13,450 nucleotides of DNA from FW021-bin31 sp964422465 (GCA_964422465.1 CAYRBD010000088.1:1-13450), one strand, 5' to 3'; positions 6,899-13,450 are shown, numbered from the stretch's first letter. Translations and numbers: made by a program. Notes: generated from the sequence alone by a model not told the origin.

Positions 6899-7204
6899 TT
6901 ATGCTTTTATCTCTACATCCACTCCGGAAGGCAAATCCAGCTTAGAAAGCGCATCTACCGTTCTGGAAGAGGAAGTATATATATCCATCAACCGCTTGTG
7001 TGTACTCAGTTGAAACTGCTCACGGGCCTTTTTATTCACATGCGGAGAGCGTAATACGGTGAAAACTTTTTTCTCCGTTGGCAGAGGAATCGGACCGGTT
7101 ACTACGGCTCCCGAACTACGCACGGTTTTCACGATCTTCTCAGCAGACTTGTCCACCAGGTTGTGATCGTAGGATTTTAATTTAATTCTAATTCTTTGTG
7201 CCAT
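6899..7204 (-). CDS. rpsJ: 30S ribosomal protein S10
   Basis: S10 is a 30S head protein (also NusE in transcription antitermination). The ATG at 7204 gives the standard 101-residue protein MAQRIRIKLKSYDHNLVDKS. A TTG start at 7228 would add MPCNEFRN, not found in the family, and would run through the leader hairpin. The signature GPIPLPTEKKVFTVLRSPHV lies at about residues 38-57, and the C-terminus reads LDLPSGVDVEIKA. It is the first gene of this operon, with its own promoter and a leader of about 45 bases carrying rival hairpins. Confidence 0.98.
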   Translation of the reverse strand: MAQRIRIKLKSYDHNLVDKSAEKIVKTVRSSGAVVTGPIPLPTEKKVFTVLRSPHVNKKAREQFQLSTHKRLMDIYTSSSRTVDALSKLDLPSGVDVEIKA

Positions 7205-7216
7205 ATTCCTAAATTC

Positions 7217-7247
7217 ATTGCAGGGCAATCTCCCTGAAAATTTTGGG
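7217..7247 (-). promoter_or_regulatory. Candidate leader RNA upstream of rpsJ
   Basis: In the minus-strand RNA CAGGG (7236-7232) can pair with CCCUG (7225-7221). AUUGC (7229-7225) can pair with GCAAU (7221-7217). UCCC (7248-7245) can instead pair with GGGA (7234-7231). The first two helices share bases at 7225 and 7221, so they compete. GCAAUGA precedes AGGA and the rpsJ ATG. The element lies immediately after the predicted transcription start and mirrors the order of pairing segments upstream of rplC. Confidence 0.5.
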
Positions 7248-7251
7248 ACTG

Positions 7252-7282
7252 CAAAGGTATAGCCTCTTTTTTATATTACAAA
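7252..7282 (-). promoter_or_regulatory. S10 operon promoter (Bacteroidota type)
   Basis: On the minus strand TTTG (7282-7279) is followed after exactly 19 bases by TACCTTTG (7259-7252). This is a full match to the Bacteroidota primary-sigma consensus TTTG-N19-TAnnTTTG. The predicted start of transcription is near 7246, giving an rpsJ leader of about 40-45 bases. The upstream region is A/T-rich with an eight-base A/T tract, fitting a strong promoter. Confidence 0.85.
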
Positions 7283-7289
7283 ACAATTT

Positions 7290-7325
7290 AAAAAAAATAT
7301 TTCCCGGCGACGTGCCTTCTACCGG
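7290..7325 (-). terminator. Weak terminator-like sequence after the osmC-family gene
   Basis: In the minus-strand RNA a CCGG...CCGG pairing (7325-7322 with 7307-7304), or the alternative GGC/GCC pairing inside it, is followed by AAAUAU and eight U residues (to 7290). The stem is only 3-4 base pairs, so this is a poor intrinsic terminator. It occupies the expected place between the osmC-family gene and the S10 promoter. Confidence 0.25.
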
Positions 7326-7343
7326 TTACAAATTATGGTTATC

Positions 7344-7769
7344 TTACTTATTGGTAATTACTTCTGTCTCCCAGCTAAGCTCTGTTCCTGCTTTTCTTAA
7401 CGTTTCTGCCACAGAACAATATTTTTCCATGGACAGGCTGACCGCCTTCTCTGCTTTCTTTTTATCAATATTCCCGTTCAGGATAAACCGAACCTTTACT
7501 TTACTCCACAAGGCCGGTTCCTTTCCCTTTTCCCTTTCAGCCTCCAACTCAATGGCCAGGTCGTCAATCGGCTGCCGTTGCTTCTTCAGGATCATGACAA
7601 CATCGATAGCAGAACAGCCCCCCATGCCCATGATCAGCATGCTCATGGGGCGCACTCCTTTATTTTTACCTCCATTTTCTACAGAAGAATCCATAAAAAC
7701 TTCATGTCCTAATTCATCTACTGCCAGCATATTAAAGGCATCATCTACTCTTTTCAATTTGATTTTCAT
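7344..7769 (-). CDS. OsmC/Ohr-family redox protein
   Basis: This 141-residue protein belongs to the OsmC superfamily. Members are small, homodimeric, cytoplasmic thiol peroxidases that reduce organic hydroperoxides, though many members have no assigned substrate. The paired redox cysteines are visible: Cys52 in MGMGGCSAIDVVMIL and Cys118 in MEKYCSVAETL. The beta-rich N-terminus (residues 1-30) and the RPMSMLIMGMGGCS segment are typical. It looks closer to the YhfA-like branch than to Ohr or classical OsmC, by its short length and KYCSVAETL motif. It is transcribed in the same direction as the S10 operon, 139 bases upstream of rpsJ, but the strong promoter between them suggests separate units. 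Confidence 0.9.
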   Translation of the reverse strand: MKIKLKRVDDAFNMLAVDELGHEVFMDSSVENGGKNKGVRPMSMLIMGMGGCSAIDVVMILKKQRQPIDDLAIELEAEREKGKEPALWSKVKVRFILNGNIDKKKAEKAVSLSMEKYCSVAETLRKAGTELSWETEVITNK

Positions 7770-7844
7770 ACTTCTTTGAATTTAATTTTCGTGTGTGATT
7801 TATACAGGATTAAACAATTATTAAAATAAAGGTAAACAAAACCT

Positions 7845-7852
7845 TAATTTTG
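7845..7852 (+). promoter_or_regulatory. Candidate -7 promoter element for metX
   Basis: TAATTTTG matches the Bacteroidota -7 consensus TAnnTTTG and is followed by CCCG. No TTTG is found at the -33 spacing; the bases there are TAAA. The element covers the TTG codon at 7850 that would otherwise be the first possible metX start. If it is used, translation must begin downstream. Confidence 0.45.
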
Positions 7853-7882
7853 CCCGAAATTAAGACTGCAAGATACAACAAG

Positions 7883-8899
7883 TTGTCCTTCCATACCTAT
7901 ACATACCAACATCCTTTTAAGCTGGAATCGGGAGAGCTACTCCCCGAAATCACCATTGGTTATCATACTTATGGCCAGCTTAATGAAGCCGGGGATAATG
8001 TAGTATGGATTTGCCATGCCCTTACGGCCAGCTCCAATGCCACCGACTGGTGGAGCGGCCTGGCCGGGGAAGGCAAAGCCTGGGATCCCAAAAAAGAGTT
8101 TATTGTTTGTGCGAATATCCTGGGATCCTGTTACGGCAGTTCCGGCCCGCTTACCCGAAATCCTAAAACCGGCAATCCTTATTACCACACTTTCCCGCGC
8201 ATGACCATCCGGGACCTCGTCCAGGCACATATCCTACTACGTCAACACCTGGGCATTAAAAAAATCGGTCTGCTGGCTGGTGGTTCTATGGGTGGATACC
8301 AGGCCCTGGAGTGGGCCCTTCTGGAACCGGGAACTATCCAGCGTTTGTTCCTTCTGGCAACCGGCGCTTCAGAAAGCGCCTGGGGGATAGCAATCCATAC
8401 CTCGCAACGGCTGGCTATAGAAGCAGATTGTACCTGGCAGGATGCTTCTCCTAAAGCAGGGGCTAAAGGCATGAAAGCAGCCAGAGCCATCGGTATGCTA
8501 ACCTATCGCAACTATCAAACCTTTGTTGACCAGCAATCGGATCCGGATTTTAACAAGACCGATCATTTCAAATCCTCTTCCTATATTAATTATCAGGGCG
8601 ATAAACTGGTAAAGCGGTTTAACGCGCAAAGCTACTGGCTGCTCACCAAAGCGCTGGACAGCCACAACATTGCACGTGGTCGGGCCAATACCATTGAGGC
8701 GGTTTTACAAAGCATGTATCAGAAGACGTTGATCATTGGGGTTACCAGTGATATTCTTTGTCCCGTAGAAGAACAGCGTTTCCTCGCACGCAACATGCCG
8801 CGTGCCGCCTATTATGAAATTGATTCCCTCTATGGACACGATGGGTTCCTGATTGAATTTGAACGGATCGGAAAGATTCTACTGGACTGGTGGAAGTGA
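7883..8899 (+). CDS. metX: Homoserine O-acetyltransferase
   Basis: The protein is an alpha/beta-hydrolase-fold acyltransferase. It transfers the acetyl group of acetyl-CoA to homoserine in methionine biosynthesis. Counted from the longest frame (TTG at 7850, 349 residues), the nucleophile elbow AGGSMGGYQALEWA gives Ser146. Asp301 lies in GVTSDILCP and His330 in YGHDGFLIE, completing the triad. CHALTASSNATDWW and ILGSCYGSSGP are family motifs. There is no ATG before the conserved region. I prefer the TTG at 7883 (MSFHTYTYQHPFKLESG, 338 residues) because the 7850 TTG lies inside a -7 promoter element. The family also includes succinyltransferases, so the acyl donor is inferred from overall resemblance. 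Confidence 0.93.
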   Translation: MSFHTYTYQHPFKLESGELLPEITIGYHTYGQLNEAGDNVVWICHALTASSNATDWWSGLAGEGKAWDPKKEFIVCANILGSCYGSSGPLTRNPKTGNPYYHTFPRMTIRDLVQAHILLRQHLGIKKIGLLAGGSMGGYQALEWALLEPGTIQRLFLLATGASESAWGIAIHTSQRLAIEADCTWQDASPKAGAKGMKAARAIGMLTYRNYQTFVDQQSDPDFNKTDHFKSSSYINYQGDKLVKRFNAQSYWLLTKALDSHNIARGRANTIEAVLQSMYQKTLIIGVTSDILCPVEEQRFLARNMPRAAYYEIDSLYGHDGFLIEFERIGKILLDWWK

Positions 8900-8982
8900 A
8901 CGGAGGATTTATTTACTGGATAAAGATATCGCAGCGTATAAAAAGAAGCCCCCTAATCCTTATTTAATATAAATACTTTTCC

Positions 8983-9501
8983 ATGACCCCCAAAAATCTC
9001 TTTTTAGCAGTTTTAAAAGTTTTAGGAATATTTTTTATAAAAGATATTGTGGAAGCTATTCCACAGGCCTTCTCAGGTTTTCTATTTTTAAACGGTCCTT
9101 CAGCAGATGGAACCATCGGGCTTTTCATTTACGGCATTTTAATACTTGCTGTCTATGTGGTTGTGTCTTATCTGCTCATTTTTAAATCTGAAAAAATTAT
9201 CCACTGGTTAAAACTTGATCATGGATTTGACCAAGAATTGTTCTCCTTTAACCTGTCACTTCATGCTATCCTTTTGATCGCCCTTATTGTTACCGGCCTG
9301 TTCTTGATCATTATCGAAGTTCCTTCTCTTTTCCAACAGGTATATGTCTATTTGCGTATCAGTCAACTTTCTACATCGGGTATTAATCAAGGATTTTCCT
9401 CGATAATCTACAGTAGCGTCAAGATCCTTATCGGACTCATGTTGATCGGTGAAAGAAAAAGAATGGCCAGATTCATTCTATCCGGTCAGGCGCAAACTTA
9501 A
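8983..9501 (+). CDS. Hypothetical four-helix membrane protein
   Basis: I do not recognise this 172-residue protein. It is strongly hydrophobic, with likely membrane segments at about residues 5-20, 45-67, 91-112 and 138-157. The first is the least certain because a charged KDIVEA stretch follows it. A short basic motif, IGERKRMARFI, follows the last segment. No catalytic motif, cysteine pair or signal-peptide cleavage site is evident. It starts with ATG 83 bases after metX and could be co-transcribed with it, since I see no clear terminator between them. Base composition is more A/T-rich than metX. Function unknown. Confidence 0.75.
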   Translation: MTPKNLFLAVLKVLGIFFIKDIVEAIPQAFSGFLFLNGPSADGTIGLFIYGILILAVYVVVSYLLIFKSEKIIHWLKLDHGFDQELFSFNLSLHAILLIALIVTGLFLIIIEVPSLFQQVYVYLRISQLSTSGINQGFSSIIYSSVKILIGLMLIGERKRMARFILSGQAQT

Positions 9502-9507
9502 AGCAAC

Positions 9508-9543
9508 GGGTTTTCAAATCTTTTTAAAAAAAGCCCTATATTT
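9508..9543 (+). terminator. Weak terminator-like hairpin after the membrane protein gene
   Basis: GGGTTTT (9508-9514) can pair with AAAA-G-CCC (9529-9536) with one bulged G. An A/T-rich stretch with a few T residues follows. The long A/T component and the lack of a pure T tract make it weak. It is in the right place to end transcription ahead of the dehydrogenase gene. Confidence 0.25.
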
Positions 9544-9575
9544 ACAAGGTGAAACCTGCTCAGTTGCTACCCTTT

Positions 9576-9583
9576 TACTTTTG
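9576..9583 (+). promoter_or_regulatory. Candidate -7 promoter element for the glucose dehydrogenase gene
   Basis: TACTTTTG matches TAnnTTTG and is followed by CTAACCC, with the ATG 21 bases downstream of its last base. At the -33 spacing the bases are AACC, not TTTG, so the promoter may be weak or depend on an activator. I found no clear LacI-type palindrome in 9502-9603. Confidence 0.45.
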
Positions 9584-9603
9584 CTAACCCAAAAAAATGA
9601 ATT

Positions 9604-10585
9604 ATGAAAGCGATTGCCATTGTTCCCGAGCACAAAAATGCATTTATGACCGAACGTGAGGAGCCTCAAATTCAGGACCCCCATGAAATAAAAATAAAGA
9701 TTATGCAGGTTGGGATTTGTGGTACAGACCGGGAAGAAGTAGAAGGCGGAAGAGCCGATCCTCCGCCGGGAAGCAAAGAACTGGTGATCGGCCATGAAAA
9801 CTTTGGAAAAGTAGTCGCCACGGGGAAGGCTGTTACCGAGGTAAAACCCGGAGATTATGCCATGTTTTCCGTCCGCAGGGATTGCGAAGTTTGTATTTGT
9901 GGCAGTCACAACGACATGTGTCCAAAAGGAGAATATACAGAAAGAGGAATTAAAGGCCGGGACGGGTATCAGGTAGAATATGCGGTGGACCTGGAGCGCT
10001 ATGTGGTTAAAATTCCGGAGGCTATTAAGGATATAGGCGTTCTGGCCGAACCGATGTCTGTATCGGAAAAGGCAATCAATGAATCTGTTCGTATTCAGTG
10101 TGCAAGAATCCCGGAGGCCGTACCCGGTACATGGATAAAAGGGAAAAAAACGCTGGTGGCCGGTTTGGGACCCATTGGCCTGCTGGCAGCCTTTATTTTA
10201 CGACTCAGAGGCNNNNNNNNNNNNNNNNNNNNNNNNNNNNNNNNNNNNNNNNNNNNNNNNNNNNNNNNNNNNNNNNNNNNNNNNNNNNNNNNNNNNNNNN
10301 NNNNNNNNNNNNATCCCGGCGGGAGAACGGCCCGTGGATATTGTAGCAGCTCCTTTATTGCAGCAGATGGTGCTAAAAAATCAAATCATGCTGGGGAGCG
10401 TAAATGCCAGCGTAGCTGATTTCAAAAAAGGCATTGAAGAGTTGAGTGGGGCAAACCAAAAATACCCGGAAGCCATTCGTAAGGTGATCACGGATAAAAT
10501 ACCAGTGGATCAGTTTCAAAAAGCTTTTGAAGTTCATGATGTTAATTCTATTAAGACTGTTATTGAATGGGAAGCCGTAGGGTAG
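9604..10585 (+). CDS. Glucose 1-dehydrogenase-type zinc MDR enzyme, interrupted by assembly gap
   Basis: This medium-chain zinc dehydrogenase is closest in pattern to the archaeal/bacterial glucose 1-dehydrogenases, which oxidise beta-D-glucose with NAD(P)+. The first 203 residues carry catalytic-zinc ligands Cys39 (GICGTD), His64-Glu65 (GHENFG) and Glu149 (LAEPMS). They also hold a structural-zinc-like loop (Cys94, 97, 99, 106) and the nucleotide-binding GLGPIG at 187-192. The 90 residues after the N run match the C-terminus (KNQIMLGSVNAS, FQKAFEVHDVNSIKTVIEWE). The two halves lie in different frames, as expected if 100 N is a placeholder. A family length near 355-365 implies about 65 missing residues. 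The gene converges on the LacI gene, 20 bases between stops. Substrate is inferred from family and neighbours. Confidence 0.85.
10213..10312. other. Assembly gap (100 N)
   Basis: The run is exactly 100 unknown bases, the usual placeholder for a gap of unspecified length. It falls inside the nucleotide-binding domain of the dehydrogenase gene. The flanking coding frames differ, so the true length is not 100 unless a frameshift exists. About 195-210 bases would fit the family length. Confidence 0.98.
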
Positions 10586-10605
10586 CCTATTTTATAACTA
10601 ACTCC

Positions 10606-11628
10606 TTAAAGCACTCCTCTGCAAGAGGCTCTGATCACTAATTCCGGTTCCAAAACGTACTGTGTGGGCGACTTATTATCCGGCATTTGGAGGGCTTCCA
10701 TAAGAAGAGTAACGCCCTTTTCCCCAATAAGGGAGATTGGTTGAGAGATACAGGTTATAGGCGGGTCATAAAGGCTGAAAGCATCATGGTCGTCAAAGCT
10801 TACCATCCCTATCTGTTCCGGTATTCCCCATTCCAGTCTTTTTATAGCTTTTAAGCCGGATATGGCCAGGTAGTTGGTTGCGAAAAGAACTGCATCGGGC
10901 CTTGCATTCTCAAGAAAATCGTAAATTTTTTGGATAGAAAATGCCTCCTGGCTGTTAAACGGCAGTTCCAATTCCAAATTCTTATCGTGGGATACCCGCC
11001 GGTCTGTTAAGGCCTGAAGAAAACCCTCTCGCCTTTTGCTCATTTGCTGTTGACGTGAGGAGGTGGTAACAATAGCAATCTTTCGGTAACCATTCTTCAA
11101 TAAATGTTCGGTAGCAAGGTAGGCTCCACGATAGTTGTCAATGATCACGTAAGAACTGGACAAAGAAGGAAAATACCGATCTATCAACACCAGGGGTTGG
11201 TCTTCTTCCAACAGGGCTTTAATGTCGTGTTCCAAGCCGATGGTAGGGGTTAGAATATAACCATCTACCTGGCGATATTTGAGCGTCTGCAGAAGTTTTG
11301 CAGCTCTTTCCTCCTTATCTTCCGTACTGCAAAAGATTACCTCGTAACCATATTGCTCTGCCTCATCTTCTATCGTTTTAGCCAACCGGGCAAAGAAGGG
11401 GTTAGAAATATCCTCTACCATGAGGCCAAGCGTATGGGTACTTCCCGTACGCAACCCACGAGCCATTTGGTTCGGCTTGTAGTTCATCTCTTTCACAATG
11501 TTCTTTACGCGAGCTATAACAGCCTTGCTGATTCGTTTTTCGGTAGCCTTCCCATTTAAAACAAATGAAACTGTGGTAGGAGATACCTTTGCCCTGGCGG
11601 CAATATCTTTAAGAGAAGGGCTCTTCAT
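10606..11628 (-). CDS. LacI-family transcriptional regulator
   Basis: The 340-residue protein has the full LacI/GalR layout. A helix-turn-helix lies at about residues 5-24 (LKDIAARAKVSPTTVSFVLN). The hinge helix follows at about 50-60 (YKPNQMARGLR). A periplasmic-binding-protein-like sugar-sensing domain runs from about 66 (LGLMVEDISNPFFARLAKTI) to the C-terminus. It probably binds an operator near the promoter of its own operon and responds to a glucan-derived sugar, but the effector cannot be read from sequence. It begins 4 bases after the glucoamylase stop (TAA-ATTA-ATG), so the two genes are almost certainly co-transcribed. The operator should lie beyond the right edge. Confidence 0.93.
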   Translation of the reverse strand: MKSPSLKDIAARAKVSPTTVSFVLNGKATEKRISKAVIARVKNIVKEMNYKPNQMARGLRTGSTHTLGLMVEDISNPFFARLAKTIEDEAEQYGYEVIFCSTEDKEERAAKLLQTLKYRQVDGYILTPTIGLEHDIKALLEEDQPLVLIDRYFPSLSSSYVIIDNYRGAYLATEHLLKNGYRKIAIVTTSSRQQQMSKRREGFLQALTDRRVSHDKNLELELPFNSQEAFSIQKIYDFLENARPDAVLFATNYLAISGLKAIKRLEWGIPEQIGMVSFDDHDAFSLYDPPITCISQPISLIGEKGVTLLMEALQMPDNKSPTQYVLEPELVIRASCRGVL

Positions 11629-11632
11629 TAAT

Positions 11633-13450
11633 TTACACTACTTTAACCTTAAAGTTCCGGCCTTCCCAACGGGCATCTTTTTGCCAGCAGAAAGTGAAAA
11701 CAATTTCGGAGCCGGCTTTGATTTTATCCAGTTTCAGGTCCACCAGGCTCATGCCGAGGCCGGTATCAGAGCTGTTGGTGTCCGCTATGGTATTCCATCC
11801 ATCCATGCTCCAGTGAAGCGTAAAAGGCTCGTGTGCTTCAATTCTCAATTTCTTCTTTCGGGCGCTTATGGTTCTGAGTTTTCTACTAAACCGCCAGAAA
11901 TTCATGGCAGATTTTTTCTTTTGCACCACGTAACGCTGATATGTTTTCTCCGGCTGGTCAAACACGGCTTTGTCATGCAAGGACCGACAGAGCTTTAAAT
12001 ATTCACTGTGTGCCCAAACGAGCGGCATGGCGGAGCCTGAGGGCTGCCCCAGGAAAAGTTCTTTTTCGGGAATGTCTTCGCTATCCCAGATTTGTTCTGG
12101 AATCATACCGCCCTCGTTGGCAAAGTTTCCCATAGACTCTTGTAACTCTGCCGCCCGCTCCAGGTTTCCTGCGGCAATTTCATAATGAGCGCGTTCGCCG
12201 GTAAGCAGAGGCCAGGCCCTGCCTGTTCCCGTGCCGTTGAAAGGTGTACCATCTTCGTGTTCCCCATAGCCATCATAGTTATAACGATGCCAGCAATCGC
12301 CATTTGGAGTTTCTACTTTCAAAGTGGCATCTACTATTTTGATGGTATTCCGTATTTTGGGGTCGTCCGCTGCACGTAGTCCAAAGCGCACCAGGGCGAG
12401 TGCATCCGGGCTGACAACCTTTGCGGAAACCATCTGGTTAGAGTCAGGCAGATTTTTAATTAAAATAATGTCATCGTCCAACTCGGGCGTATCCCCCACA
12501 TTTGGCGGGGCAATCCGTACATAGTACCCTTCTATTCCATGTTTTCTGCTTTCTTCGGTATCTTCTACGTAGGTCCAGGCCTCAATGTTATCGTTCCATA
12601 AGTCGGCTGTTTCTCTAAGGTAGCGGGCGAGTTTGCGTTCCTTTGCCCATTCCATGATATCTGCCGCCACCAAAAGGGCTGAAATCTCTACCGCCAGCGT
12701 GAAGGGAGAATAGCCCGAATTTTCTTCCCAGCGGTCCTGCTCCGAGCAGGGGCCGTTTTGCACTAAGAACTGTGCTGCCGAACGAACCATGGGGTAAAAT
12801 TCTCCCAGATCTTCTCTTTTCAATGCCCCTTCTCTGATTAACATGTTCACCAATAAAATAGGGAAGGCTGTTTCGTCCATCTGGATGCCATTCCAATAAG
12901 AACTTCCATCAAGCCAGAGGTTTTGAAACCAATGGCCGTCCGGTTCCTGTACCAGCCTGAGAAATCGTAAAACCTTAACAGCCATACCATGCATACCTGC
13001 TGCCAGCATGCCACCGGCTACTTCTACCAAGTCGCGTGGCCATACCAGATGGTAGCCTCCCAAATCGTCATCTCCCTTTGAGAACCCCCAGGGAACGGAA
13101 AGGCTTGCGATATAAGCACCGGGAAATTGTTGGGTGTGATGCGTCAATATGGTGGCAGCGCTGATACGAAAAAGATTAAGGTTGGCCTTCTTCCGCCGGG
13201 AGGCATCTTCTTTACCATGTGGAGTCTTAGGGGCTCCCCCGGGCAGAAAATCATGAATAGACTTCTGAAAGGCTTTCCAGTCCGCGATATACTCTTTCTT
13301 CGTTTCTTCATAATTGCTCAGGATGCTGGCCCGGGCACGTTGAGCAGCCTCATTGGCATTCATTCCAAAACCAATAGCTACGATAAAAGGTTTTCCCTTT
13401 ACAGCTTCCAGGTCTATTTCTCCACAAATGGCAATATTCCCATTTTCGGC
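11633..13450 (-). CDS. GH15 glucoamylase-type glycoside hydrolase (N-terminus beyond window)
   Basis: This is an inverting GH15 enzyme, likely releasing beta-D-glucose from alpha-1,4 (possibly alpha-1,6) glucans. The reading frame stays open to the window edge, giving 605 visible residues. An ATG at 13363 is internal, because the 29 codons before it (CGEIDLEAVKGKPFIVAIGFG) continue the N-terminal beta-sandwich. Numbered from that Met, family motifs are HLVWPRD (105-111), NGIQMDETAFP (158-168), RWEENSGYSPFTLA (211-224, probable acid Glu), GRAWPLLTGERAHYE (381-395) and MIPEQIWD (420-427, probable base Glu423). A separate beta-rich C-terminal segment follows about residue 490. Full-length relatives of this type have about 800 residues, so about 200 are missing. 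Export cannot be judged. GH15 trehalase or glucodextranase is the alternative. Confidence 0.9.
   Translation of the reverse strand, partial: AENGNIAICGEIDLEAVKGKPFIVAIGFGMNANEAAQRARASILSNYEETKKEYIADWKAFQKSIHDFLPGGAPKTPHGKEDASRRKKANLNLFRISAATILTHHTQQFPGAYIASLSVPWGFSKGDDDLGGYHLVWPRDLVEVAGGMLAAGMHGMAVKVLRFLRLVQEPDGHWFQNLWLDGSSYWNGIQMDETAFPILLVNMLIREGALKREDLGEFYPMVRSAAQFLVQNGPCSEQDRWEENSGYSPFTLAVEISALLVAADIMEWAKERKLARYLRETADLWNDNIEAWTYVEDTEESRKHGIEGYYVRIAPPNVGDTPELDDDIILIKNLPDSNQMVSAKVVSPDALALVRFGLRAADDPKIRNTIKIVDATLKVETPNGDCWHRYNYDGYGEHEDGTPFNGTGTGRAWPLLTGERAHYEIAAGNLERAAELQESMGNFANEGGMIPEQIWDSEDIPEKELFLGQPSGSAMPLVWAHSEYLKLCRSLHDKAVFDQPEKTYQRYVVQKKKSAMNFWRFSRKLRTISARKKKLRIEAHEPFTLHWSMDGWNTIADTNSSDTGLGMSLVDLKLDKIKAGSEIVFTFCWQKDARWEGRNFKVKVV

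Noticed and set aside
7243..7779. Plus-strand open frame (178 codons) opposite the osmC-family gene
   Set aside because: The minus-strand frame has clear OsmC cysteine motifs. The plus-strand translation is Ser/Phe-rich without domain features, typical of an antisense shadow.
7827..7834. TACCTTTA on the minus strand as a promoter for the osmC-family gene
   Set aside because: The last -7 base differs from TAnnTTTG and no TTTG lies at the -33 spacing, so I did not list it.
9502..9568. AGCAAC...GTTGCT inverted repeat as a LacI operator upstream of the dehydrogenase
   Set aside because: The arms are 55 bases apart, with no central CG palindrome of the LacI type. It is probably chance.
10175..10585. 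Separate gene starting just before the N run
   Set aside because: The apparent start is only the out-of-frame left flank read through the N run. The C-terminal part is the end of the dehydrogenase.
11633..13363. Complete 576-residue glucoamylase starting at the ATG at 13363
   Set aside because: The frame is open upstream to the window edge and the 29 preceding codons read as family-like beta-sandwich sequence, so this Met is internal.

Overview
The window reads as a chromosomal scaffold piece from a member of the Bacteroidota, probably a Chitinophagaceae/Sphingobacteriales-type soil or sediment bacterium. This rests on three things: the r-protein sequences and gene order, promoters of the Bacteroidota form (TTTG, 19 bases, then TAnnTTTG) and mostly absent Shine-Dalgarno sequences. 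A run of exactly 100 N (10213-10312) marks an assembly gap. I see no tRNA, rRNA, CRISPR, insertion sequence or phage gene. No gene-free stretch exceeds about 140 bases.

Region 1 (1-7282, minus strand) is a continuous S10/spc ribosomal protein operon. In transcription order it holds rpsJ, rplC, rplD, rplW, rplB, rpsS, rplV, rpsC, rplP, rpmC, rpsQ, rplN, rplX, rplE and rpsN. rpsH and the rest of the spc genes should lie beyond position 1. A near-perfect Bacteroidota promoter lies upstream of rpsJ, and a second strong -7 element lies in the rplN-rplX gap. The rpsJ leader and the rpsJ-rplC gap share an arrangement of rival hairpins ending in GCAATGA just upstream of the start codon. This is a candidate r-protein autoregulatory RNA present twice, and the most interesting signal in the window. 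Below rpsN lies a heptamer tandem repeat (14-55) next to a small hairpin (58-77), which is odd inside an otherwise tight operon.

Region 2 (7344-9501) holds an OsmC-family redox protein (minus), then in the divergent direction metX (homoserine O-acetyltransferase) and an unrecognised four-helix membrane protein. fusA/rpsG/rpsL, often found directly upstream of rpsJ, are not there.

Region 3 (9604-13450) is a sugar module. It has a zinc-dependent glucose 1-dehydrogenase-type MDR enzyme (plus, interrupted by the N gap) converging on a minus-strand pair: a GH15 glucoamylase-type enzyme, cut by the right edge, followed 4 bases later by a LacI-family regulator. The likely logic is that alpha-glucan is cleaved to beta-D-glucose by the inverting GH15 enzyme, which GDH can oxidise, with the LacI protein sensing the sugar.

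Most of the window is ordinary core genome. I found no new multigene system.
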